DNA of 64,000 nucleotides from Streptomyces sp. RB17 (GTDB lineage Bacteria > Actinomycetota > Actinomycetes > Streptomycetales > Streptomycetaceae). Where the stretch lies: assembly GCF_009604455.1 (NCBI RefSeq), contig NZ_WEGL01000001.1, forward strand, positions 124,001-188,000, in the 5' to 3' direction. The position numbers and the translations under genes are program-made. A model generated the notes under the pieces. It was given only the letters and a program-made list of their open reading frames with translations, ran no database searches and was not told the origin of the DNA. The number at the start of each line of letters is the position of its first letter. Position 1 is the stretch's first letter. This document shows, piece after piece, positions 17,355-27,000 of this stretch.

Positions 17355-18671
17355 TCACGCCTTGGTGATGTCCTCGACCTGGTCCTCCGGCTCACGGCCC
17401 GGTGTCTTCAGGTCGAACTTCGTGATCGCGAGACGGAAGACGACGTAATAGACCGCCGCGAAGCACAGGCCGATCGGGATGATCAGCCAGGGTTTCGTCG
17501 CCAGGCGCCAGTTGATGACGTAGTCGATCAGGCCGGCCGAGAAGCTGAACCCGTCGTGCACCCCGAGCGCCCAGGTCACCGCCATCGAGACGCCGGTCAG
17601 CAGCGCGTGCACGGCGTACAGCAGCGGTGCGATGAACATGAACGAGTACTCGATCGGTTCGGTGATGCCGGTCACGAACGACGTCAGCGCCACCGACAGC
17701 ATCAGACCGCCGACCTCCTTGCGCCGGCCCGGCCGGGCGCAGTGCGTGATGGCCAGCGCGGCGGCCGGCAGCGCGAACATCATGATCGGGAAGAAGCCCG
17801 AGGTGAACTGGCCGGCGTGCGGGTCGCCCTGCAGGAACATGTTGATGTCGCCGTGCACCACCGTGCCGTCGGGCTTGGTGTAGCTGCCGAACTGGAACCA
17901 GATGGGCACGTTCAGGAACTGGTGCAGACCGACGACGAGCAGCGCCCGGTTGGCGACACCGAAGACGCCCGCGCCCCAGGAGCCGGCGTCCCGCAGCCAC
18001 TTGCCGAAGCTCTCCAGTCCGCCGCCGATCGGCGGCCAGATCCACAGACACAGCGCCGCGAAGACGATGGCGACGAACGCCATGATGATCGGCACGAGCC
18101 GGCGGCCGTTGAAGAAGCCCAGCCAGTCCACCAGCCTGGTGCGGTGGAACCGGGCCCAGAAGAAGGCGGCCAGCAGGCCCAGCACGATCCCGCCGAAGAC
18201 GCCCGGGTTCTGGAAGGTGAACGGCGTCACCGAACCCGTGCCCGCGCCGACCGTCACCTGACAGCCGATCTGCGGGATCGCCCTGGAACCGCCGGGGCAG
18301 GACCGAGGGAACTGGTGCAGCACCCCGTAATAGACGAGGAAGCCCGTCACCGCCGCCAGCGCCGTCGAGCCGTCCGCCTTCTTCGCCATGCCGATCGCCA
18401 CGCCCACGCAGAACAGCAGCGGAAGCCCGATCGAGCCGTCGAGCAGGGCACCGCCCGCGCCCGCCATGACCTTGGAGACGTTCGTCCAGCCCAGACCGTC
18501 CTTGCCGAACACGTCCGGCTGGCCCAGCCGGTTGATGATGCCCGCCGCGGGCAGCACCGCGATCGGCAACTGCAGGCTGCGGCCCATCTTCTGCAGGCCC
18601 TGGAACAACCGGTTCCAGCGTTCCCGCGCCGGGCCGGCCGTGCTGTCGGCGGGCGCGCTGTCGGCACTCAT
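17355..18671 (-). CDS. nagE1: PTS glucose-family EIIC, N-acetylglucosamine permease paralogue NagE1
   Basis: A 438-residue EIIC protein very similar to NagE2: it shares LFQGLQKMGRSLQLPIAVLP near the N-terminus and GITEPIEYSFMF late in the protein. It has an extra Cys/Pro-containing loop of about 20 residues near SCPGGSRAIPQIGCQVTVG that NagE2 lacks. The ATG at 18669-18671 gives the normal N-terminus; the open frame upstream is antisense to nagF and rph. One dre site lies upstream at 18722. There is no EIIA or EIIB domain, so it needs NagF. Confidence 0.88.
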   Translation of the reverse strand: MSADSAPADSTAGPARERWNRLFQGLQKMGRSLQLPIAVLPAAGIINRLGQPDVFGKDGLGWTNVSKVMAGAGGALLDGSIGLPLLFCVGVAIGMAKKADGSTALAAVTGFLVYYGVLHQFPRSCPGGSRAIPQIGCQVTVGAGTGSVTPFTFQNPGVFGGIVLGLLAAFFWARFHRTRLVDWLGFFNGRRLVPIIMAFVAIVFAALCLWIWPPIGGGLESFGKWLRDAGSWGAGVFGVANRALLVVGLHQFLNVPIWFQFGSYTKPDGTVVHGDINMFLQGDPHAGQFTSGFFPIMMFALPAAALAITHCARPGRRKEVGGLMLSVALTSFVTGITEPIEYSFMFIAPLLYAVHALLTGVSMAVTWALGVHDGFSFSAGLIDYVINWRLATKPWLIIPIGLCFAAVYYVVFRLAITKFDLKTPGREPEDQVEDITKA

Positions 18672-18721
18672 GGCGTCCTCCCGGCCACTCGACTCGGAGG
18701 CGGTTTGGCGACCGTACCCCC

Positions 18722-18737
18722 TGTGGTGTAGACCAGT
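18722..18737. promoter_or_regulatory. DasR-responsive element (dre) between nagE1 and nagF
   Basis: Matches the DasR consensus at 13 of 16 positions. It lies in the 184-bp divergent region, 51 bases from the nagE1 start and about 120 from nagF, so it could control either or both. Confidence 0.7.
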
Positions 18738-18855
18738 CGGCGGACGGTTCCGCTGTCGTGATCGCCATCCTTCGGCACGCACGGCATGACCGCTCGCGAA
18801 GATGGGCCAACTGTGGGTTACTGCGACAAAGCGGTTCGGATCAGGGAGAAGGAAC

Positions 18856-19089
18856 ATGGCCAGCAAGGCTGAGAAGATCGTCGCCGGCCTCGGCGGTATC
18901 GACAACATCGAGGAGATCGAGGGCTGCATCACCCGGCTGCGCACCGAGGTGTCCGACCCCTCCCTGGTCGACGAGGCCGCCCTGAAGGCCGCCGGCGCCC
19001 ACGGCGTCGTCAAGATGGGCACCGCCATCCAGGTCGTCATCGGCACCGACGCCGACCCGATCGCCGCGGAGATCGAAGACATGATGTGA
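18856..19089 (+). CDS. nagF: PTS EIIB component NagF
   Basis: A 77-residue stand-alone EIIB of the glucose family. The phosphorylated cysteine is in IEGCITRLR (Cys23), and HGVVKMGTAIQVVIG matches the second part of the EIIB fold. The start follows AGGGAGAAGGA. It should pass phosphate from EIIA (Crr, not in this window) to the sugar bound by NagE1 or NagE2. rph follows 78 bp later on the same strand. Confidence 0.92.
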   Translation: MASKAEKIVAGLGGIDNIEEIEGCITRLRTEVSDPSLVDEAALKAAGAHGVVKMGTAIQVVIGTDADPIAAEIEDMM

Positions 19090-19167
19090 GCCCACCGGCT
19101 CACCTCCGAGGGGACTCTTCCCGACGCGGGAGGAGCCCCCTCTCCATGTGCGGCTAGGCTCCTTGCC

Positions 19168-19905
19168 ATGTCTCGCATCGACGGCCGTACCCCGCAACAG
19201 CTCCGCCCGGTCACCATCGAACGCGGCTGGAGCAAGCACGCCGAGGGCTCCGTCCTCGTCTCCTTCGGCGACACCAAGGTGTTCTGCACCGCCTCCGTGA
19301 CCGAGGGCGTCCCGCGCTGGCGCAAGGGCAGCGGCGAGGGCTGGGTCACCGCGGAGTACGCCATGCTGCCCCGCGCCACCAACACCCGCGGCGACCGCGA
19401 GTCCGTCAAGGGCAAGATCGGCGGCCGTACCCACGAGATCTCCCGGCTCATCGGCCGCTCGCTGCGCGCCGTCATCGACTACAAGGCGCTCGGCGAGAAC
19501 ACCGTCGTCCTCGACTGCGACGTTCTGCAGGCGGACGGCGGGACGCGTACGGCCGCCATCACCGGCGCCTATGTGGCGCTCGCCGACGCCGTCGCCTGGG
19601 CCCAGGGCAAGAAGCTGATCAAGGCCGGCCGCCAGCCGCTCACCGGCACCGTCTCCGCCGTCTCGGTCGGCATCGTCGGCGGCGTCCCGCTGCTCGACCT
19701 CTGCTACGAGGAGGACGTGCGCGCCGAGACCGACATGAACGTCGTCTGCACCGGCGACGGCCGCTTCGTCGAGGTCCAGGGCACCGCCGAGGCCGAGCCC
19801 TTCGCCCGCGACGAACTGAACGCCCTGCTCGACCTCGCCGTCACCGGCTGCGCCGAGCTCACCGCCCACCAGCGCGCGGCGCTGGAGGCCACGCTCACGA
19901 AGTAG
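19168..19905 (+). CDS. rph: Ribonuclease PH
   Basis: A 245-residue protein of normal length. It carries the RNase PH blocks [53 protein letters not shown], and a C-terminal half with [20 protein letters not shown]. The enzyme removes nucleotides from tRNA 3' ends using phosphate. The last codons before the stop are duplicated directly downstream at 19908-19928. Confidence 0.97.
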   Translation: MSRIDGRTPQQLRPVTIERGWSKHAEGSVLVSFGDTKVFCTASVTEGVPRWRKGSGEGWVTAEYAMLPRATNTRGDRESVKGKIGGRTHEISRLIGRSLRAVIDYKALGENTVVLDCDVLQADGGTRTAAITGAYVALADAVAWAQGKKLIKAGRQPLTGTVSAVSVGIVGGVPLLDLCYEEDVRAETDMNVVCTGDGRFVEVQGTAEAEPFARDELNALLDLAVTGCAELTAHQRAALEATLTK

Positions 19906-19928
19906 CCGGAGGCCACGCTCACGAAGTA
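19884..19928 (+). repeat. Tandem 24-base duplication over the rph stop codon
   Basis: A 21-base segment at the end of rph (19884-19904) recurs exactly at 19908-19928 with a period of 24 bases. The first copy contains the codons for EATLTK and runs into the TAG; the second lies after the stop and would read TAA. It looks like a recent slippage duplication whose second copy is untranslated. Confidence 0.9.
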
Positions 19929-19946
19929 AAGGGCGGCCAAAAGCAA

Positions 19947-19977
19947 GGAGGGCGCGCGGGCAACCCGCGCGCCCTCC
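19947..19977 (+). terminator. Terminator hairpin after rph
   Basis: A perfect 14-bp G+C stem (19947-19960 with 19964-19977) with a 3-base loop. It has no T run, as is common in Streptomyces. Confidence 0.75.
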
Positions 19978-20024
19978 GTGACGTCATAGGTACGGACAGC
20001 CCACCCGGGGAGGGGAACACCGCC

Positions 20025-20423
20025 ATGTCCGTCAGCCCACGCCGACGCCGTCTCACCGCAGTCGCCGCCGTGGCGCTCGCCGCGCTCACCGTCGGCCTCA
20101 CCACCGGCTGCGACGCCGTGAACAAGGCCCTGGACTGCGTGCAGACCGCCGACTCCATCGCCGACAGCGTCACCGATCTCCAGCAGGCGGTGGAGAACGC
20201 GGCGAATGATCCGACCCAGGCGGACGCTTCCCTCGACGCCATCGAGAAGAACCTGAGGCAGATCGGCGACAAGACCGACAACGCCGACGTCAACAAGGCG
20301 GTCGACGACTTGGACAAGGCCGTGGGCAACGTGCGTACCGCCATCAGGAACGGGGACCGGACGCCGGATGTGAGCCCGGTGACGGACGCCGCCGGCGAAC
20401 TGACCAAGGTCTGCACCAAGTAA
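20025..20423 (+). CDS. Small putative lipoprotein with helical repeats
   Basis: A 132-residue protein with an Arg-rich signal and a lipobox-like LTTGC near residue 29, so probably lipid-anchored. The mature part is short amphipathic helices with regularly spaced Asp, Ala and Leu (for example DSIADSVTDLQQAVENAAN), giving a helical-bundle look. Cys residues at the start and near the end may pair. The family is not recognised. It follows the rph terminator and has its own ribosome site (GGGGAGGGGAA). Confidence 0.7.
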   Translation: MSVSPRRRRLTAVAAVALAALTVGLTTGCDAVNKALDCVQTADSIADSVTDLQQAVENAANDPTQADASLDAIEKNLRQIGDKTDNADVNKAVDDLDKAVGNVRTAIRNGDRTPDVSPVTDAAGELTKVCTK

Positions 20424-20459
20424 CCCAGGGGCGGGCCCCGGGCCGTATCGACACGGCGC

Positions 20460-21206
20460 TCAGTGCTCCCGACGCCGCTCCCGCTCCTCGCGCCGCTCCT
20501 CACGCCGTGCCCGGTGCAGCTCGTGCCGGGACTCCCTGTGCTCCAGCCTCTCCTGACGGCGCTGCTCCTTCAGGCGGAGCCGCTCCGCTCGGGTGATCTT
20601 GCGGACCACGTCCACACCGCCCCAGAACGCGAGACCCCCGATGATCACGCGCGGAGCACCCGGCTCGGGCGAGCCGTCGTCCCTGGGGTGGTCGAAGCCG
20701 CCCATGACGCCGATACCCCGGACGACGACCTCGACCCCCGGCGGCACGATGACCTGCACTCCGCCCATGATCGCCACGCAGTTGATCTCGACCTCGCGGT
20801 CCGCGAAGTCCGCCTCCCGCAGGTCGATCTCGCCGCCGCCCCAGAACGCGAAGCAGTTGAACCGCCTCGGCACCGTCCAGCGGCCCTTGCGCTGGAAGCC
20901 GGCCATGATGGCGACCGCACCCGTCGAGGAACCCTCGCCCCCGACGATCCGGCCGGCCCAACTCCCGCTGTCCGCCGGTTCCTTGGAGAAGGAGACCGGA
21001 GCGGGCGCCGGCGCGCCGGCCGCCGGCAGATCGCGGGTGAGCGGCGCCAGCTCGCCGTACGTACGCGCCTTGTACGCCGCCTCCAGGCGCTCCTCGAACT
21101 CCTCCATGTCGAGCCGGCCCTCGGCCAGGGCGTCCCGCAGGACCTCGGCGACCCGTTCCCGGTCGCTGTCGGACGCCCGGAGATCCGGACTTGCGTCGTC
21201 GGTCAT
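20460..21206 (-). CDS. DUF1707 domain protein with C-terminal charged tail
   Basis: A 248-residue protein. Residues about 9-62 match DUF1707: LRASDSDRERVAEVLRDAL, then GRLDMEEFEERLEAAYKART. The middle (about 105-205) is a beta-rich domain with GGGEIDLREADF and IMGGVQVIVPPGVEVVV, like the C-terminal domain of cell-wall-active antibiotic response (LiaF-type) proteins. The tail is rich in Arg and Glu and probably helical. No membrane helix is clear. It ends after the ABC genes in the same direction, 9 bp downstream of the ATPase gene, so it may be the last gene of that operon. Confidence 0.8.
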   Translation of the reverse strand: MTDDASPDLRASDSDRERVAEVLRDALAEGRLDMEEFEERLEAAYKARTYGELAPLTRDLPAAGAPAPAPVSFSKEPADSGSWAGRIVGGEGSSTGAVAIMAGFQRKGRWTVPRRFNCFAFWGGGEIDLREADFADREVEINCVAIMGGVQVIVPPGVEVVVRGIGVMGGFDHPRDDGSPEPGAPRVIIGGLAFWGGVDVVRKITRAERLRLKEQRRQERLEHRESRHELHRARREERREERERRREH

Positions 21207-21215
21207 GGCAGAAGC

Positions 21216-22184
21216 CTACGAGACCGCCTTCTCCGCGTACATCTTGGCGATGACCGCCTCGATGTCCGGCTCCCGCACCGACAGGTCCACCAGTGGATAC
21301 TCCGCCGCGAGATGGGCGACGAGCGGCGCCGCCGACTGTCCCGCCGGGAACGCCAGCCACTGCCGTGGCCCCTCCACCCGCACCACCCGCGCCGACGGCA
21401 CCTGAACCGGCGGCAACTCCCGCTCCAGGTCCACCACCAGCGTCCGCTCGCTCTCCCCGGCCTCGTGCAGCCCCGCGAGCGGACCGTCGTACATCAGCCG
21501 GCCGTGGTCGATCACCATCACCCGCGAGCACAACTGCTCGATGTCCTGCAGATCGTGCGTGGTCAGCAGCACGGTCGTGCCCTGCTCGGCGTTCAACTCC
21601 CGCAGAAAGCCCCGGACTTTCGCCTTCGACACGACATCCAGTCCGATCGTCGGCTCGTCCAGGTACAGCACCTCCGGATCGTGCAGCAGGGCCGCCGCGA
21701 TGTCCCCGCGCATCCGCTGCCCCAGCGAGAGCTGCCGCACCGGCACGTCCAACAAAGCGCCCAGCTCCAGAAGTTCGACGCACCGGTCCAGGTTCTCCCG
21801 GTACCGGGCCTCCGGGATCCGGTACATGCGGTGCGCCAGCCGGTAGGAGTCGATCAGCGGCAGGTCCCACCACAGGGTCGTACGCTGCCCGAACACCACC
21901 CCGATCCGGTGCGCGAGCCGCCGCCGCTCCCGGGACGGGTCGATGCCCGCCACCCGCAGCCGCCCCGCGCTCGGCGTCAGGATCCCGGTCAGCATCTTGA
22001 TCGTGGTCGACTTGCCGGCGCCGTTCGGCCCGATGTACCCGACCATCTCCCCACGCGCCACCGTGAACGAGAGCGAGTCCACCGCCCGCACCTCACGCCG
22101 CTCCCGTTTCAGGAACCCGGTCTTCCTGCGCACCTCGAAGACCTTCTCGACCTTCTCCAGTGAGATGAAATCGCCGTCCGCCAC
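21216..22184 (-). CDS. ABC transporter ATP-binding protein (ABC-2 exporter type)
   Basis: A 322-residue NatA-like ATPase. Walker A is YIGPNGAGKSTTIKML, the signature is VRQLSLGQRMRGD (LSLGQ instead of LSGGQ), and Walker B is VLYLDEPTIGLD, followed by the switch His in LLTTHD. An extended C-terminal domain follows from about residue 250. The GTG at 22182-22184 was chosen because AGGGAG lies seven bases upstream and it sits 4 bp after the stop of the permease gene. It works with the two permeases encoded by the next genes upstream. Confidence 0.9.
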   Translation of the reverse strand: MADGDFISLEKVEKVFEVRRKTGFLKRERREVRAVDSLSFTVARGEMVGYIGPNGAGKSTTIKMLTGILTPSAGRLRVAGIDPSRERRRLAHRIGVVFGQRTTLWWDLPLIDSYRLAHRMYRIPEARYRENLDRCVELLELGALLDVPVRQLSLGQRMRGDIAAALLHDPEVLYLDEPTIGLDVVSKAKVRGFLRELNAEQGTTVLLTTHDLQDIEQLCSRVMVIDHGRLMYDGPLAGLHEAGESERTLVVDLERELPPVQVPSARVVRVEGPRQWLAFPAGQSAAPLVAHLAAEYPLVDLSVREPDIEAVIAKMYAEKAVS

Positions 22185-22188
22185 CGCG

Positions 22189-23016
22189 TTAGCTCCCTGT
22201 ACTCCGATACGAACGAAGTCCCGCCCGCCAGGCCAGCCCCGCCACCGCGCAGCACCCCACCGCCACCAGCGGCGGAGCGAACGCCAGCCACCCGGGCAGC
22301 CCCAGCGGATACGACCGCCCCAGCACATAGGTCGCGGGCAGCCAGTTGACGAAGGCCAGCGGCAGCACGAACGTCACCCCGCGCACCAGTTCCTTCGCGA
22401 ACACCGTCGGCGGATACTGCAGCAGCGTTCCGCCGCCGTAGGTGAAGGCGTTCTGCACCTCCGAGGCGTCCGACGCCAGGAACTGGAAGGCCGCCCCCGC
22501 CACGAACACGGCGCAGAAGATCCCGCAGCCGCTCACCAGGGCCACCGGCATCAGCAGCAGCTTCAGCGGCGTCCAGTCGACGTCGAGCCGGGCCACCGCC
22601 CAGGTCAGCACCAGCAGGCCCTGCACCACCCGGCCCAGCCTGCGCAGGGCGAACTGGTCGGCCGCCACCTGCGCCAGCACCGGCGCCGGACGCACCAGCA
22701 GCGTGTCCAGCGTGCCGTCGCGCACCCGCCGCCCCAGCCGCTCCATCGACCCGATCACCAGGTCGGCCAGACCGAAGGCCGTCCCCGACAGGCCGTACAG
22801 GAACGCCACCTCGGGCAGCGACCAGCCGCCGAGGGCGTCCACCCGCGAGAACATCAGCATGATCGCGACGAAGTCGAAGAAGGTCGCCGCGAAGTTGCCG
22901 AACGTGGTCATCACGAACGAGGCCCGGTAGGCCATGGTCGACCGGATCCACATCCCGGCGATCATCAGATAGGCCCGCACCCCGTCCCGCAGCCGGCCGG
23001 TACCGCCCTCACCCAC
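22189..23016 (-). CDS. ABC-2 type permease, second subunit
   Basis: About 275 residues with six predicted helices, starting at a GTG that overlaps the end of the previous permease gene by 8 bp. Features include the segment RVRDGTLDTLLVRPAPVLAQ, which is typical of ABC-2 permeases of the DUF990 kind. The order permease, permease, ATPase with overlaps indicates one heteromeric exporter. The substrate is unknown; similar two-permease exporters give resistance to toxic cations or drugs. Confidence 0.82.
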   Translation of the reverse strand: MGEGGTGRLRDGVRAYLMIAGMWIRSTMAYRASFVMTTFGNFAATFFDFVAIMLMFSRVDALGGWSLPEVAFLYGLSGTAFGLADLVIGSMERLGRRVRDGTLDTLLVRPAPVLAQVAADQFALRRLGRVVQGLLVLTWAVARLDVDWTPLKLLLMPVALVSGCGIFCAVFVAGAAFQFLASDASEVQNAFTYGGGTLLQYPPTVFAKELVRGVTFVLPLAFVNWLPATYVLGRSYPLGLPGWLAFAPPLVAVGCCAVAGLAWRAGLRSYRSTGS

Positions 23017-23809
23017 CCTGGACCACCACCCTGCGCGTCGCCGCCGACTGCACCAGCCGCCCGGCGCCCAGCAGCACCACCGCCCACACCCCCTGGAACA
23101 CATACGTGCCCAGCGGATCCGCATGCCCCAGCAGGATCTGGGCCGGCGCCTGCAGCAGCGAGGACCACGGCAGCGCCCGTACGACCTCGCCGAGCGCCCC
23201 CGGGAAGATGTTCAGTGGCAGCAGCATGCCCGAGCAGAAGTAGCCGACGAGCCAGGACATCTGCGTCACACCCGTACCGTCCAGGAACCAGAACGTGCTG
23301 AGCGCCACCAGATACCGGATGCCGAACCCGACGACCATCGCCAGCAGCACGGCCACGAAGAAGGCGACCCAGGTGCCCACGTCCTTCGGCAGGTACACCG
23401 GAAAACACAGCGCACCGAAGACGAAGGGCACGATCCCCCGTCCCAACAACTGAAAAAACGCCCGGCCCAGATCCGTGGCCAGCCACCACATCTGCAGATC
23501 GGCGGGGCGATAAAGGTCGATCGCCACGTCCCCCGTACGGATGCGTTCCATCAACTCGTTCTCGACGCCCCCGCCGCCGATCGCGAGCGTCGAAAGGAAC
23601 GCCTGCCCCAGCCACACATACGTCACGACCTGCGCCTGATCCCACCCACCCAGGTGCGGCCGCTCGTCCCACAGCGCGCGATAGGTGTACACGAGGATCA
23701 GTCCGAAGACCGTGTTCGTGAACACCCCTGCCACAGTGGCGGCCCGATACGTCGCGTACCGTCTGAATCCCCCCGCCGCGACGGCCACGTACAACCGTCC
23801 CGCGCCCAC
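23009..23809 (-). CDS. ABC-2 type permease, first subunit
   Basis: About 266 residues, with the start chosen at GTG 23807-23809, nine bases after GGGAGGTGG. The open frame continues far upstream as a Pro/Arg-rich shadow of the PBP gene. Six hydrophobic helices are visible, with MERIRTGDVAIDLYRPADLQ resembling the ABC-2 loop between helices, and FWFLDGTGVTQMSWLVGYF. It is the first gene of the exporter operon and is divergent from the PBP gene at 24013. Confidence 0.82.
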   Translation of the reverse strand: MGAGRLYVAVAAGGFRRYATYRAATVAGVFTNTVFGLILVYTYRALWDERPHLGGWDQAQVVTYVWLGQAFLSTLAIGGGGVENELMERIRTGDVAIDLYRPADLQMWWLATDLGRAFFQLLGRGIVPFVFGALCFPVYLPKDVGTWVAFFVAVLLAMVVGFGIRYLVALSTFWFLDGTGVTQMSWLVGYFCSGMLLPLNIFPGALGEVVRALPWSSLLQAPAQILLGHADPLGTYVFQGVWAVVLLGAGRLVQSAATRRVVVQGG

Positions 23810-24012
23810 GCCAGTCCACCTCCCGGGACCGCTCGACACCGAAGCGCAGGAGCCTAGTCCCGGGCCCGGCGGACGGCCACGCAATTTCGTGCCCGAAGCG
23901 TGCTGGAATCCGGGAACGGAACGCCAGGTGCGAGAGTCTTCCAACTGGGGGCGCAGAAGAGCGTACGAGGCGTACGGGAACGTACGACGCGAAACAGGAG
24001 TCCGTGCACGAG

Positions 24013-27000
24013 ATGAGCGACGAGCCGCAGCCGCAGCAGCCGAACGAAGGCGTGCCGCCGAGAGAGCCGCTGCCGGCTGAAGCGCCCGGCGACCCCGGCA
24101 CCCACCCCGAACCGGCCCCCTCCCAGTCCAGGCCGGCCGAGCCCAAGAGGGCCGGCGGGCAGGCAGCCGCCGAGGGAACGAGCGCGAGGCCAGGGTCCGA
24201 GGGGGCCGACGCTGTGGCGGGGCCCGCGGGGACCGGCCGTCCGGCAGCCGCCGAGGGAACGAGCGCGAGGCCAGGGTCCGAGGGGGCCGACGCTGTGGCG
24301 GGGCCCGCGGGGTCCGAGCGGCCCGGCAGGCGGGCAGAGTCCCCGGAGATGCCGGGTGCGGCGGGGACGTCGGGTACGGCAGAGGCCGCGCGGGCCGAGC
24401 GGGGCGGTGCGGCTGAGCGGGGCGGTGCGGCTGAGCGGGGCGGTACGGCTGAGCGAGGCGGTGCGGCCGAGCGGGGCGATGCGGCCGAGCACGGCGGTAC
24501 GGCTGAGCGGGCTGGGCAGCCCGAGCCGGTTGGGCGGGGCGGGGGCTCTGGGCAGGTCGAGCAGGGTGGTCAGGACCGGGGGACCGGGCTCGGGCGAACG
24601 GGTGACCGTGCGGCGTCCCAGGACCCCTCCTCTTCGGCCGTTCCGTCGGCTCCGGCCGGCCCGTCGACGTCGGCGGACCGCTCGGCCCTGGACCGGACGG
24701 CCTCCATGGCCCGGGCCCGCCAGGCGGCCCGAGGTGGCAGGTCGGAACAGCAGGGAGAGACCGCGTCCAGCGGGGAGACCGCGTCCGGCGGGCGTTCGGC
24801 GTCCGGCGGTGGCTCGGCGGACCAGGGTGGGCCGGTGTCCGGCGGTGGCTCTGCGGCTCGTGAGGTCCCGGCGTCCGATGCGTCCACCGCGTCCCAGGCC
24901 TCCGGTACCTCCGGCGGGGGCTCGGGGGACCAGGGCGGGCCGGTGTCCGGCGATGGCTCTGCGGCTCGTGCGGTCTCGGCGTCCGGTGCGTCCACCGCGT
25001 CCCAGGCCTCCGCTGCGTCCGGCGGGGGTTCGGGGGACCAGGGCGGGCCGGTGTCCGGCGATGGCTCTGCGGCTCGTGCGGTCTCGGCGTCCGGTGCGTC
25101 CACCGCGTCCCAGGCCTCCGGTACCTCCGGTGCCGGCGCCGCGGCACAGGGCTCCGGGAGGCCCCGTACCGACTCCGGGAAGCCGCAGGTACCGGCGGCC
25201 CGGGGCGACTCCGAGCAGGCGCAGTCGGCCGAGAGCACGCAGGTGCTCCGGCGTGTCACGGCGCCCCGGACAGCTCAGGGAGACCGGTCCGGGAAGGCGG
25301 CGCCCGGTGAGGCGCCCGCGCCCGAGACCACCCAGGTTCTCCGGCGGATCAACGCACCCCGAGCGGCCGAGCCGGGCGGCCCCGAGAAGACGACGTCCGC
25401 CTCTCCGGCCGGCCGGCCGAACACCACCGGCCGTACGCCCCGGGCGACCGGACCGGACGCCGCCGGGCGCACCCCCCGTACGACCGGCCCCGACATCGCC
25501 CCCAGCGCCGCACGTCCGGGCGCCGGAGCGGTCGGCGCAGCCGCCGGTGCCGCCGGCCAGGCTTCCCAGGCCGGCCCCGCGGGCGCCGCGGGCGTGGCCG
25601 GATCGGCCGGAGCAGCCATCCGCCGCCCCCGAGCCGGAACCAACACCAACACCACCGGCCCCGAGGAAGCCACCGCCCTCCTCGCCGCCACCCCCGGCGA
25701 CGGCCGCCCCACCGGAAACCCCGGCGGCCCCGGAGACAACGGCACGGCGAAGGGGAAGAAGGCCAGGCGCAAGCGGACCGGATGGCGGCGGATCATCCCC
25801 ACCTGGCGCATGGTGCTGGGCACCTTCGTGATCGGCGTGCTCCTGCTGATCGGACTGTTCTTCCTCGGCTACTCCCTCGTGAACATCCCGCCCGCCAACG
25901 CGCTCGCCACCAAACAGGCCAACGTCTACCTCTACGCCGACGGCTCCCAGATCGCCCGCGACACCCGCGACAGCCAGGTCAACCGCGAGAACGTCAGCCT
26001 CGCCGAGGTCTCCAAGGACGCCCAGCACGCCGTACTGGCCGCCGAGGACCGCGACTTCTACAGCGAGTCCGCCGTCGACCCCAAGGCGATGCTGCGCGCC
26101 GCCTGGAACACCGCCACCGGCAAGGGCAAGCAGTCCGGCTCCACGATCACCCAGCAGTACGTGAAGAACTACTACCTGGCCCAGGAACAGACGGTCACCC
26201 GCAAGGCCAAGGAGTTCTTCATCGCGATCAAGCTGGACCGCACCAAGTCCAAGGACGAGATCTTCGAGGGCTACCTGAACACCAGCTACTTCGGCCGCAA
26301 CGCCTACGGCATCCAGGCCGCCGCCCAGGCCTACTACGGCATGGACGCCAAGGACCTCGACCCGGCCCGCGCCGCCTACCTCGCCGCGCTCGTCAACGCC
26401 CCCAGCGAGTACGACGTCGTCGCGCACCCGGAGAACAAGGCCGCGGCCGTCGCCCGCTGGAACTACGTCCTGGACGGCATGGTCAAGAAGGGCTGGCTCA
26501 GCGCGTCCGAGCGCGTCGGCATGAAGTTCCCGATGCCGAAGGAGCAGACGCTCTCCACCGGGATGTCCGGCCAGCGCGGCTACCTCGTAGACGCCGTCAA
26601 GCACTACCTGATCGCGAACCACATCCTCGACTCCGACCAGCTTGAAGCCGGCGGCTACCGCATCACCACCACCATCCAGAAGAACAAGCAGAACGCCTTC
26701 GTCAAGGCGGTGAACGACCAGCTGATCTCCAAGCTGGACAAGAAGAACAACCCGGCCGACAAGTACGTCCGGGCCGGCGGCGCCTCCGTCGACCCCAAGA
26801 CCGGCCAGGTCGTCGCCATGTACGGCGGCATCGACTACGTGAAGCAGTACACCAACGGCGCGACCCGCGGTGACTTCCAGGTCGGCTCCACCTTCAAGCC
26901 CTTCGTCTTCACCTCGGCGGTGCAGAACGGCTCGACCACCCAGGACGGCCGCACCATCACCCCGAACACCATGTACGACGGCACCAACGAGCGCCCCGTA

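Noticed and set aside
18672-19475. Upstream extension of nagE1
   Set aside because: The extension is antisense to nagF and rph. The EIIC family starts at the ATG at 18671.
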